Assembly (NCBI GenBank): GCA_910577035.1
Contig: CAJTKW010000014.1
Span: 21,261-46,887 of the forward strand
DNA: 25,627 bases
Source of the DNA: an uncultured Acetatifactor sp.
Lineage (GTDB): Bacteria; Bacillota; Clostridia; Lachnospirales; Lachnospiraceae
Reading direction: 5' to 3'
A program made the translations under genes and the position numbers. Under the pieces are notes generated by a model that saw only the letters and a list, made by a program, of their open reading frames with translations, was not told the DNA's origin and did not search any database. Positions 6,711 through 15,573 of this stretch are shown in pieces. How positions within the stretch are numbered: the first letter of the stretch is position 1; each line of letters opens with the position of its first letter.

Positions 6711-6977
6711 ATGTTTCGTTTGTGGGCCAGAACATTTCAAAATAATCATATGCTGCAGGATGCCTGCATTGAGGACGGGAGCGACGACACCCGCACCCAT
6801 AAGGTATTCCATGCCCTGGATGAAATATGCCTGCAGTTCGATCTTGGCAAGCCGATCTGGCTGGACAAGAACATTACAGAATTCAAACGGCACCGCAAGG
6901 CACGCTTCACCCAGGACAATTTCATGGAAAATGTTGACTTTGACTATCTGGAGATCCAGGTCATTGAGGAAGATTAG
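6711..6977 (+). CDS. 88-aa acidic protein, function unknown
   Basis: A small hypothetical protein with no recognised domain. It is soluble-looking, aromatic and acidic (ending EIQVIEED), with no signal peptide or membrane segment. It is taken as real because it has a good AAGGGAG site 8 bases before the ATG, its own promoter at 6661-6689, and an amino-acid composition free of the Cys/Pro/Arg excess seen in shadow frames. Its middle, KNITEFKRHRKARFTQDNF, gives a basic patch that could bind nucleic acid or protein (inference). It converges on galE, and the two stop codons overlap: TAG ends at 6977 and the galE TAA occupies 6974-6976. I see no clear terminator between them. Confidence 0.75.
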   Translation: MFRLWARTFQNNHMLQDACIEDGSDDTRTHKVFHALDEICLQFDLGKPIWLDKNITEFKRHRKARFTQDNFMENVDFDYLEIQVIEED

Positions 6978-7990
6978 TCATCATAACCGTTGGGGTTATT
7001 CTTCTGCCATCTCCAGGAATCGGCACACATTTCCTTAATGCCGTATTGTGCTTCCCAGCCCAGCTCCTCCTTCGCCAGGCCCGCATCCGCATAGCAGGCC
7101 GCAATGTCGCCGGGACGCCGGCCTTTGATCACATAGGGAATCTTCACCCCTGTCGCTTCTTCGAAATTCTTTACAATATCCAGAACACTGTAGCCCACAC
7201 CGGTTCCCAGATTGTATATCTTCAGCCCGGCTTTTTCCTCGATCTTCTTCAATGCCTTCACATGGCCAACCGCCAGATCCACCACATGAATGTAATCTCT
7301 GACTCCGGTTCCGTCAGGCGTATCGTAATCGTTTCCGAAGACTCCCAGCTCCTTCAGCTTTCCTACTGCCACCTGCGTGATATAAGGCATCAGGTTATTG
7401 GGTATGCCGTTGGGATTCTCCCCTATCGTGCCGCTCTTATGAGCCCCGATGGGATTGAAATAACGAAGCAGAATAACATTCCATTCGGGATCTGCCTTCT
7501 GAATATCAGACAGAATCTGCTCCAGCATGGATTTCGTCCAGCCGTACGGATTGGTGCACTGTCCTTTGGGACACTCCTCCGTGATGGGTATAAAGGCAGG
7601 ATTCCCGTACACCGTGGCACTGGAAGAAAAAATAATGTTCTTGACGCCATGCTTTCTCATCACATCCACCAGGGTCAGAGTGCCGGCAATATTATTTTCG
7701 TAATATTCCCAGGGCTTCTGCACGGATTCTCCCACTGCCTTCAGACCTGCAAAATGAATCACCGCATCAATATTTTCTGCGGAAAAAATCTTTTCCAGCC
7801 CCTCCCGGTCCAAAATATCCGTCTTATAAAAAGGAACCTTTTTGCCCGTAATTGCCTCTACCCGCTGCAGGGACTTTTCACTTGCGTTACTGAGATTGTC
7901 CACCACCACAGCGTCCATGCCGGCCTGCTGCAGTTCCACTACCGTATGGCTGCCGATAAAGCCGGCGCCGCCCGTCACCAAAATCTTCAT
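6974..7990 (-). CDS. galE: UDP-glucose 4-epimerase
   Basis: Interconverts UDP-glucose and UDP-galactose (Leloir pathway and supply of glycan precursors). The 338-residue length is typical for GalE. It is a short-chain dehydrogenase-type protein: NAD-binding GGAGFIG at residues 7-13, HFAGLKAVGES (79-89), catalytic serine region FSSSATVYG (121-129) and the YxxxK pair Y149/K153 in NPYGWTKS. The C-terminal substrate domain shows RYFNPIGAH and GTGVRDYIHVVDLA, as in true galactose epimerases. The ATG at 7990 follows GGAAGGTGGGAG. The next gene upstream makes UDP-sugars, so the pair forms a UDP-glucose to UDP-galactose module, but a 274-base gap containing a terminator-like hairpin argues for separate transcripts. 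A -10-like TATGAT is at 8116-8121 without a good -35. Confidence 0.95.
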   Translation of the reverse strand: MKILVTGGAGFIGSHTVVELQQAGMDAVVVDNLSNASEKSLQRVEAITGKKVPFYKTDILDREGLEKIFSAENIDAVIHFAGLKAVGESVQKPWEYYENNIAGTLTLVDVMRKHGVKNIIFSSSATVYGNPAFIPITEECPKGQCTNPYGWTKSMLEQILSDIQKADPEWNVILLRYFNPIGAHKSGTIGENPNGIPNNLMPYITQVAVGKLKELGVFGNDYDTPDGTGVRDYIHVVDLAVGHVKALKKIEEKAGLKIYNLGTGVGYSVLDIVKNFEEATGVKIPYVIKGRRPGDIAACYADAGLAKEELGWEAQYGIKEMCADSWRWQKNNPNGYDD

Positions 7991-8224
7991 ACTCCCACCT
8001 TCCTGCAGGATGTCTCCCGCAATGTTTCCACCTTTGCGGCGGCAATCCGGAAGCCCGCCTGCAGGTAGAATGTTTTTTGTTTTCTGCTATTCTAAAGGAT
8101 AACCAAAAAGTCTGTATCATACAATATTTATTTGTTATCAAAATCTGTCGAAATGTTATATTCCTGTAAGGTAAAAAGTGCGCAGGCGGCACTTCACATG
8201 GCGCTGTCACCCAGAAGGAAGCAA

Positions 8225-8250
8225 ATACCCCGCAACGCTCTGCGGGGTAT
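8225..8250 (-). terminator. terminator-like hairpin after the UDP-sugar pyrophosphorylase gene
   Basis: ATACCCCGCA (8225-8234) pairs perfectly with TGCGGGGTAT (8241-8250), a 10-bp stem with a 6-base loop, 14 bases after the stop codon. The U-run is weak (TATTTGC). Confidence 0.55.
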
Positions 8251-8264
8251 GACAAAATGACGAT

Positions 8265-9491
8265 TCAAAGTATAACGCCGCTTTCCTGCAGAAGCACCCT
8301 GGCACTCTCCACGGAATCAATCCCTTCTTTATTCTTAACCGGGGCAAACTCCTTTTCCCGCACCACCTCATAGGGCAGACAGCTGTCCATCTGATGAATC
8401 ATGTCCAGCACCAGATTTTCATATTTGTAACCGTTAGGGACATCGGGATGCACAAGCTCTCCTGCCTCATTCAGATAAGGTATTTTCTTTTCCACAATAT
8501 GCAGCGGCAGATGTTTGTCCGAGATTTCGATCAGGTCCCGCACCCGGAACAGATAATTCAAAATAACACCAAAATAGTATAAGGGATCCCCTTTCTCGTC
8601 TCTGGCATTCCTCATCTCATCCGTCAGCTCATAGTATTCCACAATGGAAGGCCGTCCGTCCTCCAGGCACATCACACCCACCTTTTCGTCAGGGGCATTT
8701 TTACGCACCACCTTTGCGCCTACCGCGCAATCCCTGCGGATGACTGCCCCCACAAAGCAGGGATCCGCAATTTTCTGCAGCACATTATCCACCGAAAAAA
8801 TATTCAGCCACTCGATGCCTTCCTTTTTCACCAGCTCCAGCAGTCCCGCGTTTTTCAGGGAGATGAACCATCCCCCGTTGCCGTTGGGAGAGGTGGACAG
8901 CCTTCCCTTCCCCTCCAGATATATTTTACCGTTACGATCCGTAGACGCCGCCAATTCCTGCATAAAGAAATGCACGTACTCCGGCCTGTAGCCAAAGAAA
9001 TCATGTTCCTTTAAAAAGGTCACGGTGGCCTGATGATTCTTATCGCTGGTCATAATAAACAAATGAATCCATTGATCCGTCTGCCCCACCACCTGCATCA
9101 GATTATGAATCAGACATTCGAAAATATAAAGCTTTCTGGTCAGGCCAATATCGTACATGCCCTTGGGGTTGTCAGATCCAAGCCTTGTCCCCATCCCGCC
9201 TGCCAGCAGCACGGCTCCTACCTTTCCGGCCCTGATCGCTTCCCGGCCCACAGCGGTAAAATCTGCCCTGTGCTCCTCAATCTCCGACAGCTGCATGGCC
9301 GCCAGCGGCGCAATAGCCCCCTTCTGCTCCAACTGTTCCCTGTGTCTGCATGACTCCAGAATACTCATATCCGTGGCGTCGATCTGCGCCAAAAGCTCCT
9401 GCCGCTCCTGCTCGTCCAGCTCGTCATAATATTTCAGGACATGCTCCTGCCCGTATTTTGCCAGCTTTTCTTTCGCCTGAACCAAGTTCAT
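8265..9491 (-). CDS. UDP-sugar pyrophosphorylase (UDPGP family)
   Basis: Makes a UDP-sugar from UTP and a sugar-1-phosphate. The 408-residue protein belongs to the eukaryotic-like UDPGP family (UDP-glucose or UDP-N-acetylglucosamine pyrophosphorylases), not to bacterial GalU. The nucleotide-binding loop VLLAGGMGTRLGSDNPKG lies at about residues 94-111. Further family features are LFIMTSDKNHQ, the GNGGWF loop, and FSVDNVLQKIADP holding the metal-binding aspartate. GlcNAc-1-P is a common substrate of the bacterial members (for example those annotated as UDPGP in Clostridia), while galE nearby hints at glucose; the sequence alone does not decide. The ATG at 9491 is preferred over an in-frame TTG at 9503 because GGGAAAAGGG precedes it at a usable distance. 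Confidence 0.88.
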   Translation of the reverse strand: MNLVQAKEKLAKYGQEHVLKYYDELDEQERQELLAQIDATDMSILESCRHREQLEQKGAIAPLAAMQLSEIEEHRADFTAVGREAIRAGKVGAVLLAGGMGTRLGSDNPKGMYDIGLTRKLYIFECLIHNLMQVVGQTDQWIHLFIMTSDKNHQATVTFLKEHDFFGYRPEYVHFFMQELAASTDRNGKIYLEGKGRLSTSPNGNGGWFISLKNAGLLELVKKEGIEWLNIFSVDNVLQKIADPCFVGAVIRRDCAVGAKVVRKNAPDEKVGVMCLEDGRPSIVEYYELTDEMRNARDEKGDPLYYFGVILNYLFRVRDLIEISDKHLPLHIVEKKIPYLNEAGELVHPDVPNGYKYENLVLDMIHQMDSCLPYEVVREKEFAPVKNKEGIDSVESARVLLQESGVIL

Positions 9492-9556
9492 CCCTTTTCC
9501 CAACCTTTCTTTCCGTCATGCCTCCGGCCGTCCCCGCCAATCCGCCCTTCCGACCG

Positions 9557-9697
9557 TCATGCCAATCCGCGGATTACCGCCTGCTCCGGCCTTTCGGCCC
9601 GCCGCAGCCGCTGCAATGTGTTCAGTATACCAGAATTTTCCGCTGCCTTCAACTCAGCCTTCCGCGAATTAAGAAAAGCTTCATAAAAGAATGACAT
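9557..9697 (-). CDS. possible 46-aa protein
   Basis: No family is recognised. The reading frame starts at ATG 9697 behind a convincing GAGGAGAAGCT site, 78 bases downstream of spoIIID on the same strand. The N-terminal half (MSFFYEAFLNSRKAELKAAE) looks like a normal helical protein; the rest is Arg/Leu-rich and of lower quality. It may be a genuine small protein, perhaps co-transcribed with spoIIID, or the broken start of a larger gene: no matching continuation is visible in the other two frames before the pyrophosphorylase gene. Confidence 0.35.
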   Translation of the reverse strand: MSFFYEAFLNSRKAELKAAENSGILNTLQRLRRAERPEQAVIRGLA

Positions 9698-9775
9698 AGC
9701 TTCTCCTCGGCTGTAAATAGATCCGCCAGCCTTAGAGAAGCTTCTTTTTCGCACTTATGGCAGGTATCTCTATCT

Positions 9776-10036
9776 TCAGCAGTGCTCCTGCCTGTGGGCA
9801 TATTTTTCCTTTGTGGCAAGTCCCCCCCGGATATGGCGCTCCGACTTATTCACATCCAGCACCTGCCGGGCCTGTTTCGCCAGCGTGGGGTTGATCTGCA
9901 TGAGGCGGTCGGTTACGTCCTTATGTACAGTACTTTTAGATACCCCGAAAGCCTTTGCCGTCTGCCGCACTGTGGCGTTGGAGTCAATGATAAACTCAGC
10001 GATGCTGATTGCCCTCTCCTCAATATAATCCTTCAA
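9776..10036 (-). CDS. spoIIID: sporulation transcriptional regulator SpoIIID
   Basis: DNA-binding protein that modifies sigma-E-dependent transcription in the mother cell during sporulation. The 86-residue protein matches SpoIIID over its length: KDYIEERAI at the N-terminus, a helix-turn-helix with FGVSKSTVHKDVTDRL (about residues 29-46), then the basic C-terminal stretch KSERHIRGGLATKEKY. The start codon is TTG (10036-10034): the known B. subtilis protein begins MHDYIKER, aligning exactly with this TTG, and AAGGGG stands 7 bases ahead of it. A sigma-E-like promoter is at 10065-10093. Its presence is the best evidence that the organism forms spores. Unlike many relatives it is not next to murA or spoIID here. 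Confidence 0.95.
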   Translation of the reverse strand: MKDYIEERAISIAEFIIDSNATVRQTAKAFGVSKSTVHKDVTDRLMQINPTLAKQARQVLDVNKSERHIRGGLATKEKYAHRQEHC

Positions 10037-10064
10037 AAGAGTACCCCTTGAGAATCTTTTTTAC

Positions 10065-10093
10065 AGTGTATGAGGGATTCTCATGGGGTATGA
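10065..10093 (-). promoter_or_regulatory. sigma-E-like promoter of spoIIID
   Basis: Minus strand TCATACC (10087-10093), 14 bases, CATACACT (10065-10072). This fits the mother-cell sigma-E pattern (TCATA-like -35 and CATACA-T -10), which is the known control of spoIIID in B. subtilis. The RNA start would be about 20-25 bases before the TTG start. Confidence 0.55.
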
Positions 10094-10145
10094 CTGAAAT
10101 CATGACAGAACGGATACGATCCTGTACCTGTATTATTTTTTCGTT

Positions 10146-11984
10146 TTATGGCATCTCCAGAAGCTCTTCCGCCAGCCTGCAGTTTTCTTCCTCCAGAACA
10201 AGCGCCTTTTCCAGCAGGCTGATCTGCTCCCTGCGCAGCTCCTGCGTAAATACGCCAAAAGCATTCCCCTCATTATTTGCGGTCCCCCAGGCCAAAGGGC
10301 GGGATACCCTGTCCCGAAACGCGGACAGCATATCCGAAATTGTCCGGCAGTTTCCGGCTATCCCTGCAAGACGTTCCCTGCTATCTTCCGGAACCAGGGA
10401 CACATTTTCCTGCAGCCAGACAGAGGCCGCGTACCTTGCATCTATGAGACTGCACAGCATATTATCATTTACGCTCAGCCGCCTTGAAACACTCTCTTCA
10501 TCGTTTTCCGGCCCGAAATCCTTTTCCTTTGAAAGCCCCTCAATCCATGCCCGGTATGCCTCTTTCCCCTGAAAATAGCCCCGGCAGCTTACAGCCCGGA
10601 AGGAGCCGATATACGTGGAAAGAGAATTCTTCAGAATAGAAAGCGCTGACGGCCTGTCCTTTCTTTCACCGAAATGAAGGATGATAAAAGGCCAGAAATC
10701 GCTGTAAAGGTATCCTCCGTTCTCCTCAAAGACCATACGCCGGTCCGCCAGCCTGCGCTCCTGTCCCTCGCCTGACTCCTGCTCCAGATCGTCAAAGACC
10801 TCCCTGTCAAAATACGTCCGACACAACAATCTGCTCCCGTTATCGGTATATCCGGTGATGATCCCCCACTCAGGAGCTACCCGCAGATTGATTGCCAGCA
10901 CCGGCCGGCCGTTCTGAAGATCCTCCATGATGGCCCGGCGCTCCGCTTTTCTCTCCTGTTTTTCCAGCCTTTCCACAAAGCGAAAGATATACCCAATGGC
11001 CTCCGACAGGGGCGAAGCGTAATCGTAGGCTACAAGGGCATCCATGCAGCTGTAATCCCACACATCGGTAAAGCAGACCCGATAACACGCACCGCTCATT
11101 CCCATGATCTGGTCATACGTGTACGGTTCCCCCATATATTGCAAGGCCCCCTGGAGCGCCCCGGCCCAGGTGCACGCCAGCTTACTTTCTTCCGTTCCCT
11201 CGGTCCAGATAAGGTGACTTACATTTTCCAGAATGCACCTGGAGCAGTCTCGAAGCGAAAGCCGGGTGCCATGCCCGCCGTAATAAATGACCTCATTTTC
11301 CGGACAACTGATGACATGAATTCCCTCCTCATTCAGGTAAATCAACGTCAGATACTCCGTATCATCGCTTGCCGGATTGCTGGGGAAGGTTTCTTGATTG
11401 ACCTCTATCCTGTCCCATTTGAAAAATTCATAATGCTCCATCTTCTGCATACAGGAGGAAAATTCCTTTTCATTTCCATAGTATGCGCCGATGATTTGAA
11501 ACGCCCTCTCTCCCGTGTAGCTGATGCTTTTCCTGTCAAGGATCAGCTTTTCGTTCTGTACGGCACAGGAAAAACGGATTCCTTCGGAAGTCTCGTATTT
11601 TACGGTTAATATTTTCAGACGGTCGCTCTCAATCGCAGTGCCCATCAGCGACGGATTCACGCAAACTTCAAGCCTGCTGCCCCGCACAAAATCATTTAAA
11701 AGGCGTGTCACGGGAACTTGCGTCTGCCCGTCCGTATAGACAGCCTCCAATATCAAAAGCTCTTTGGGGCAAAGCAGGCTATCAATACTGCAATCCAGCG
11801 CCTCCGCCAGCTCCGGCAGGATGGCTGTCTCCGGCAGGCACTTTGCATTCTCCCACTTCGAGACCGCCTGGGGGCTTACGGACAGCCGTTCCGCCAGAGC
11901 CTCTCCCGTGTATCCCCGCTCTTTGCGCAGGGCCGAAATCCTTCTTCCGATTTCCTCTTTATTCAATTCAGTCATATTGTACAT
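10146..11984 (-). CDS. XRE-family regulator fused to a C39-peptidase-like domain
   Basis: A 612-residue protein with an N-terminal XRE helix-turn-helix (residues 12-66, ending LAEALDCSIDSLL). A beta-rich segment (about 80-155) resembles DUF3395-type sequences. From about 250 comes a region with the look of BtrH/C39-like cysteine-peptidase folds: KLACTWAGALQGALQYMGE (Cys 271) followed by MGMSGACYRV, and later APEWGIITGY, the position where C39 enzymes have HxxxVxGY. The histidine is replaced by Trp, so it may be a non-catalytic sensor domain. The C-terminus is helical. A sensor-regulator for a peptide-like or small ligand is an inference. The start is uncertain: ATG 11984 is only 2 bases from AGGAGG, ATG 11975 is 11 bases away. 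A perfect TATAAT is at 12016-12021. Confidence 0.75.
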   Translation of the reverse strand: MYNMTELNKEEIGRRISALRKERGYTGEALAERLSVSPQAVSKWENAKCLPETAILPELAEALDCSIDSLLCPKELLILEAVYTDGQTQVPVTRLLNDFVRGSRLEVCVNPSLMGTAIESDRLKILTVKYETSEGIRFSCAVQNEKLILDRKSISYTGERAFQIIGAYYGNEKEFSSCMQKMEHYEFFKWDRIEVNQETFPSNPASDDTEYLTLIYLNEEGIHVISCPENEVIYYGGHGTRLSLRDCSRCILENVSHLIWTEGTEESKLACTWAGALQGALQYMGEPYTYDQIMGMSGACYRVCFTDVWDYSCMDALVAYDYASPLSEAIGYIFRFVERLEKQERKAERRAIMEDLQNGRPVLAINLRVAPEWGIITGYTDNGSRLLCRTYFDREVFDDLEQESGEGQERRLADRRMVFEENGGYLYSDFWPFIILHFGERKDRPSALSILKNSLSTYIGSFRAVSCRGYFQGKEAYRAWIEGLSKEKDFGPENDEESVSRRLSVNDNMLCSLIDARYAASVWLQENVSLVPEDSRERLAGIAGNCRTISDMLSAFRDRVSRPLAWGTANNEGNAFGVFTQELRREQISLLEKALVLEEENCRLAEELLEMP

Positions 11985-12015
11985 AACCTCCTGTTTTCTT
12001 CAGCGCTGTAACTGT

Positions 12016-12021
12016 ATTATA
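12016..12021 (-). promoter_or_regulatory. -10 element before the XRE regulator gene
   Basis: Perfect TATAAT on the minus strand, 32 bases before the first ATG. No good -35 is visible at 16-18 bases, so an activator or weak promoter is possible. Confidence 0.4.
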
Positions 12022-12128
12022 CGCAAAATAAACAGGTCATGCCATACATTCTGATTTCAGAACTATAAGTATAAAATCAACCTGCAGTTTATTCCATATC
12101 CTTCCCTTTCGGTCTTGCCCTGATTACG

Positions 12129-13410
12129 TTAACCAATCAACGGTGCGATTTCCGGCATAAGAACATTCCGAAACTCTTCAATCATCAGCTTCCTGAATTT
12201 AAATTTTGGCAGGGCGTCTTCCTCCTTATACCTTGCATAATCAGCACTGTCCTTCAATTTATTTTCATTTGCAAGTTCACCGTCTCGGAAATGATAAGCT
12301 TCATACCTGACATCCTCAAAATCCAAATACCATTTCTCAGCATATTTCCTGACCTCTGCATCAACAGCAGCATAACGCATCTGGTTGATAATAACAGAAA
12401 TGTCCTGTCCCAAAAATCTTTCCTGGTTCTTTTCAAGCTCGTCCACAACCTGCGTAAGCAATATACTCAGTTTCGGATTATCACCCGCAAACTCTGCCAG
12501 GATCTCTCTGACAGTCCTTATTTCGGCCTCAAATTCCACCTCATCAAAATCGTCCTCTGCCTGATCTAAGGACTCCACAACTCCTCGCAGCAATTCCACA
12601 ATATACTCAAAATCAATCCTCAATTTGCTGTATGCCACCAAATCGTAATCATCCCATACAGGTTCTTCGCCATCGTCCGGATTATCATCCGGCTTTTTCA
12701 ATTCCTCTATTACATTCTTATACATTGCTGCATAGTTTTCATATTCATCTTCAGAAAATCCGTACTCGTCAAGTATCTGCGGCTCATATACCGAAAAGGA
12801 TTTCAACTGTGCAAAGTCATGATCCAAAGCCCTGAAAAGATGGACAAACGCTTTCTTCTGTTTTCGCGACAAGCCGGCTATGTCTTCGGGCGACTGCGCC
12901 AGATTGCGAATTGCTTTAAGAGATATGGAAAAAGATGTTTTCACATCATCCCAATCCTCCGCAATAGGATTGCCGTCGCCTCCACGCGTATACAGCTTTA
13001 AAGCTTCATTGATTGCATTTTTATATTCTTTGGGCGCCTGAAACGTTACAATCTGCCCGTAACGTTTTGCATAATCCAAAAGTCTGTTGGTACGGGAAAA
13101 TGCCTGAATGATATTCTGCGGGGTCATGGGCTGCCTGTCAATAAACAACGTAGACAGACAAGGCGCATCAAACCCCGTTAAAAGCCTGTCAACAACAATC
13201 ACCAAATCGAGCTGCTGGCTCCGATTCAGATACTTTTTCTCTTTTCTTGCCAAACGCTCATTAAGATTGCTGTTGTAGGCATTTATAGCATTTATCTGAT
13301 AACTGCTGCCAAACATTTCGTTATAATCTTTTAGCGCCTTCTTCATCTTATCCTGATTAACAGTAGAAGCTTCTTCGTTTTCCGACAACGAATAGGTTAT
13401 GGCAAACTTA
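12129..13410 (-). pseudogene. hsdR: type I restriction enzyme HsdR, C-terminal fragment
   Basis: Third and last piece of a broken hsdR gene that spans 12129-15082 (about 984 codons). It carries the second RecA-like helicase lobe: VDRLLTGFDAPCLSTLFIDR followed by MTPQNIIQAFSRTNRLLDYA, which are the motif V/VI regions of DEAD-type motors, and then the helical C-terminal domain that docks onto the methyltransferase complex. The frame is shifted relative to the middle piece by loss of one C at 13411-13412: restoring CCC in TTCCCTAAG joins the two as PDFPKFAITYSLSENE, exactly as in intact relatives. The open frame could restart at a TTG (13388), but a lone C-terminal part cannot restrict DNA. The end, MPEIAPLIG, looks like the natural HsdR terminus. 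Confidence 0.85.
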
Positions 13411-14260
13411 GGAAATCAGGCAGCGCCTTATGTACCGTATCACTGATTTTCAGTTCATCCTTTCCTTCTTTTACTTTCTTCATCAAATCGTAATATTTCT
13501 GTGCCTTCCCAATGGAATTGGTGGTCAAGATTGCCTCATAGGTTCTCCCTTTATCATTGTTCATGCCGAATTTATCAAATGACTGATTCAAAATAACATT
13601 CAGAACCTTCCGCATATGATCTTCGGTTTCATATACCTTTTTTGCCTCTTCCTCACTTAAATCCTTTACCCCAAGGTTTTCAACCATAAATCCTAAAACG
13701 GCCTCATCATGAATGGCCTCTTTGATGGTATAACTATGCAGACACTCCCCATACAGCTGCTCCGTAGTCTGAGGCAGATCGCCTTTTTGTTCATAACTGT
13801 TTTCTTCAAAAACAGGCGTCCCCGTAAACCCGTACCATAATGAATTGGCAAAAAAAAGCTCCAGATCTCTTTTGGTCTGAGGGGTCACGGCCCTATGGCA
13901 CTCATCTACAACAAATGCAACCCTGCGTGCTTTAATCTTTTCGTACCGTTTTGATCCTTCCTTCAAGCGACGATTCACCATAATCTGCATCTTCTGTCTG
14001 GTAGTTACTATCATCTGGCGGTTATCATCCGCCATCTTTTCTATGAGGGAATCAACATAGTCCGTATCATCCACATCAATCGTATCGTTATCCGCATAGG
14101 ACTGGAACGCCATTTTGGTCTGTACGTCCAAATCCTTTCTGTCAATGAGAAATACTGTTTTCTCGATTGCCGGAATATCCATCAGCAGATTTCTTGTCGC
14201 CTTATAAGAAGTCATCGTCTTCCCGGAGCCTGTCGTATGCCAGATAAATCCGGATTTACC
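13397..14260 (-). pseudogene. hsdR: type I restriction enzyme HsdR, motor-domain fragment
   Basis: Middle piece of the broken hsdR. Reading on in the same frame after an amber codon (14261-14263), the first residues are the Walker A loop GFIWHTTGSGKT, which lie upstream of the first possible restart codon (ATG 14215). A protein restarted there would therefore lack the P-loop. The Walker B/DEAD-type motif appears as VAFVVDECHRA and motif III as FTGTP. This domain uses ATP to translocate DNA. The piece ends with a frameshift that adds a few wrong residues before TAA at 13397-13399. Both lesions are single-base events in an otherwise well-preserved frame, so inactivation looks recent, unless they are sequencing errors. 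Confidence 0.85.
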
Positions 14261-15082
14261 CTACTTTGAAGCTGCCCTCATGGCTTCAATCGCATGAATC
14301 TGATAGGGCCGCAGTATCAGCAGTTTCTTTTTATCGTTATCAAGAACCGTGTACCTGGCAATCATTTCATGCGCCTCCGGTATCTTAAGAACCGCCTTAG
14401 CAAACGAAATATAATCACAAACAGGATGATTCTCCTCATCAAGCCATCCTGTAATAAATTTTTTGTTTAATTCCGTGTCCCTGGCAGCAGAAAAATACTT
14501 TGTATCAACGGCATTGCTTACAACAAACACCTGCACATTAGAAAAAATGCCATGAAACTTACCCTCCGCAATATATTTCTTAATCTGGCGGTAGGCATCC
14601 ATGTAGGAATGTTCTTTATTTTTCAGCTCAATGTGAATGAGTGGAATACCGTTAATCAGAAGCGTTACATCAAAACGCCTGTCTCTGCCATCCTCCGCAT
14701 CCTCCGGCTTAAAAGTCTGATATTGGTGAATCACTTCATACACGCTTGAGCCGCCCGCCACATGCTCATTATTTATCACTACAAGATGCAATGTTTCATT
14801 CCCTCGCTGGACATGAACATATACCTTGCCGTTCTCTCCTGCCATCCATTTTCCGGCATCATAAAATGAAGCATGAGATAAATCATTCTTAATCTTTGCG
14901 AACTCGGAGTCGCTAAGGGGAATATCATTCAGTTTCGCTTTATTATTCTGCTCCAGAATATATTTAAAGTTATTCCACAGCTGTTCCTCTGTTCTAATAT
15001 CAGGTCTGTATATCCATTGCGACTCATCGCAGCAAAGCTGGTCTATCAATCTTTTTTCAATTACCGATTCTAATTCTGCCAT
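14261..15082 (-). pseudogene. hsdR: type I restriction enzyme HsdR, N-terminal nuclease fragment
   Basis: First piece of hsdR, 273 codons from ATG 15082 (AAAGGG before it). It contains the PD-(D/E)XK nuclease domain of HsdR: the aspartate in RFDVTLLINGIP and the ExK in LIHIELKNKEH. The subunit cuts DNA when the HsdMS complex meets an unmethylated site. It stops at an in-frame TAG right after AASK, whereas the sequence continues in the same frame with GKSGFIWHTTGSGKT; CAG to TAG is the simplest explanation. Forty bases separate it from the DUF3791-like gene upstream, so it belongs to the same transcript as the cassette. The fragment could be made as a truncated protein but would have no motor. 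Confidence 0.85.
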
Positions 15083-15122
15083 ACGCTGCCCTTTCTGCGG
15101 AAACCTGTTCTGTAATGTATAA

Positions 15123-15326
15123 CTACACCTGCTTTTCCATCATTAATGCATCAATATCATCAAAGGCGTTCTGCAGCCTCTCCACATGATATATTTCATA
15201 CATATCATAAATAAAATCAGTAAGTTCCAATTTGTCCCAAGATTTCAAAACCTTATCAGCTGTAGTATTTTTATATTCCGCATAGTTTTCAATCAAAAAA
15301 ATGAAAAATTCCAACTCCTTACTCAC
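15123..15326 (-). CDS. DUF3791-like small protein
   Basis: A 67-residue protein resembling the DUF3791 family: EFFIFLIENYAEYKNTTADK, a central Asp/Tyr-rich helix (LTDFIYDMYEIYHVERL) and a final DDIDALM. Function unknown; in gut Firmicutes such proteins are commonly found beside DUF3990 genes, and an antitoxin or accessory role is often presumed (from family knowledge, not shown here). It starts with GTG at 15326, behind AAGGAGAG that lies inside the end of the 81-aa gene; only one base separates the upstream stop from this start, so translation is probably coupled. No membrane segment is present. It ends in TAG, showing that amber is a normal stop in this genome. Confidence 0.75.
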   Translation of the reverse strand: MSKELEFFIFLIENYAEYKNTTADKVLKSWDKLELTDFIYDMYEIYHVERLQNAFDDIDALMMEKQV

Positions 15327-15327
15327 G

Positions 15328-15573
15328 TCAATCTCTCCTTAAATATAAAGAATTACGCGGATCTCCGGTAACCTGCTCCGCCTCCCACATATCAAAAATT
15401 CCAAATGGGCTGAAATCCCACATTTCAAGTTCTTCATCTGTCAGCATCCGATAAGTTTCAGAAAAAAGGAATCTCCTAAGCGCCAATAACGGTTCCATTC
15501 CATATTTCTCTACAATCATCTGCGATACCTTTTCATTGTAGAAGGAACGAATAAATACCATTTCACTTTTCAT
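15328..15573 (-). CDS. 81-aa protein of the DUF3990/DUF3791 cassette
   Basis: Function unknown. The 81-residue protein begins MKSEMVFIRSFYNEKVSQMI and carries the compact motif WDFSPFGIFDMWEAEQVTGD near the C-terminus. I recall similar proteins between DUF3990 and DUF3791 genes in Lachnospiraceae, but I cannot name a family with certainty. Its ATG (15573) overlaps the stop of the DUF3990 gene by four bases (ATGA), and the next start follows its own stop by one base, so the three are a tight, translationally coupled cassette. With the DUF3791-like protein it may form the neutralising or targeting part for the DUF3990 protein (inference). Confidence 0.75.
   Translation of the reverse strand: MKSEMVFIRSFYNEKVSQMIVEKYGMEPLLALRRFLFSETYRMLTDEELEMWDFSPFGIFDMWEAEQVTGDPRNSLYLRRD

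Noticed and set aside
9697..9740. AGAAGCTTCT followed by T-run as a plus-strand terminator
   Set aside because: The 10-base palindrome leaves no room for a loop and no plus-strand gene ends there.
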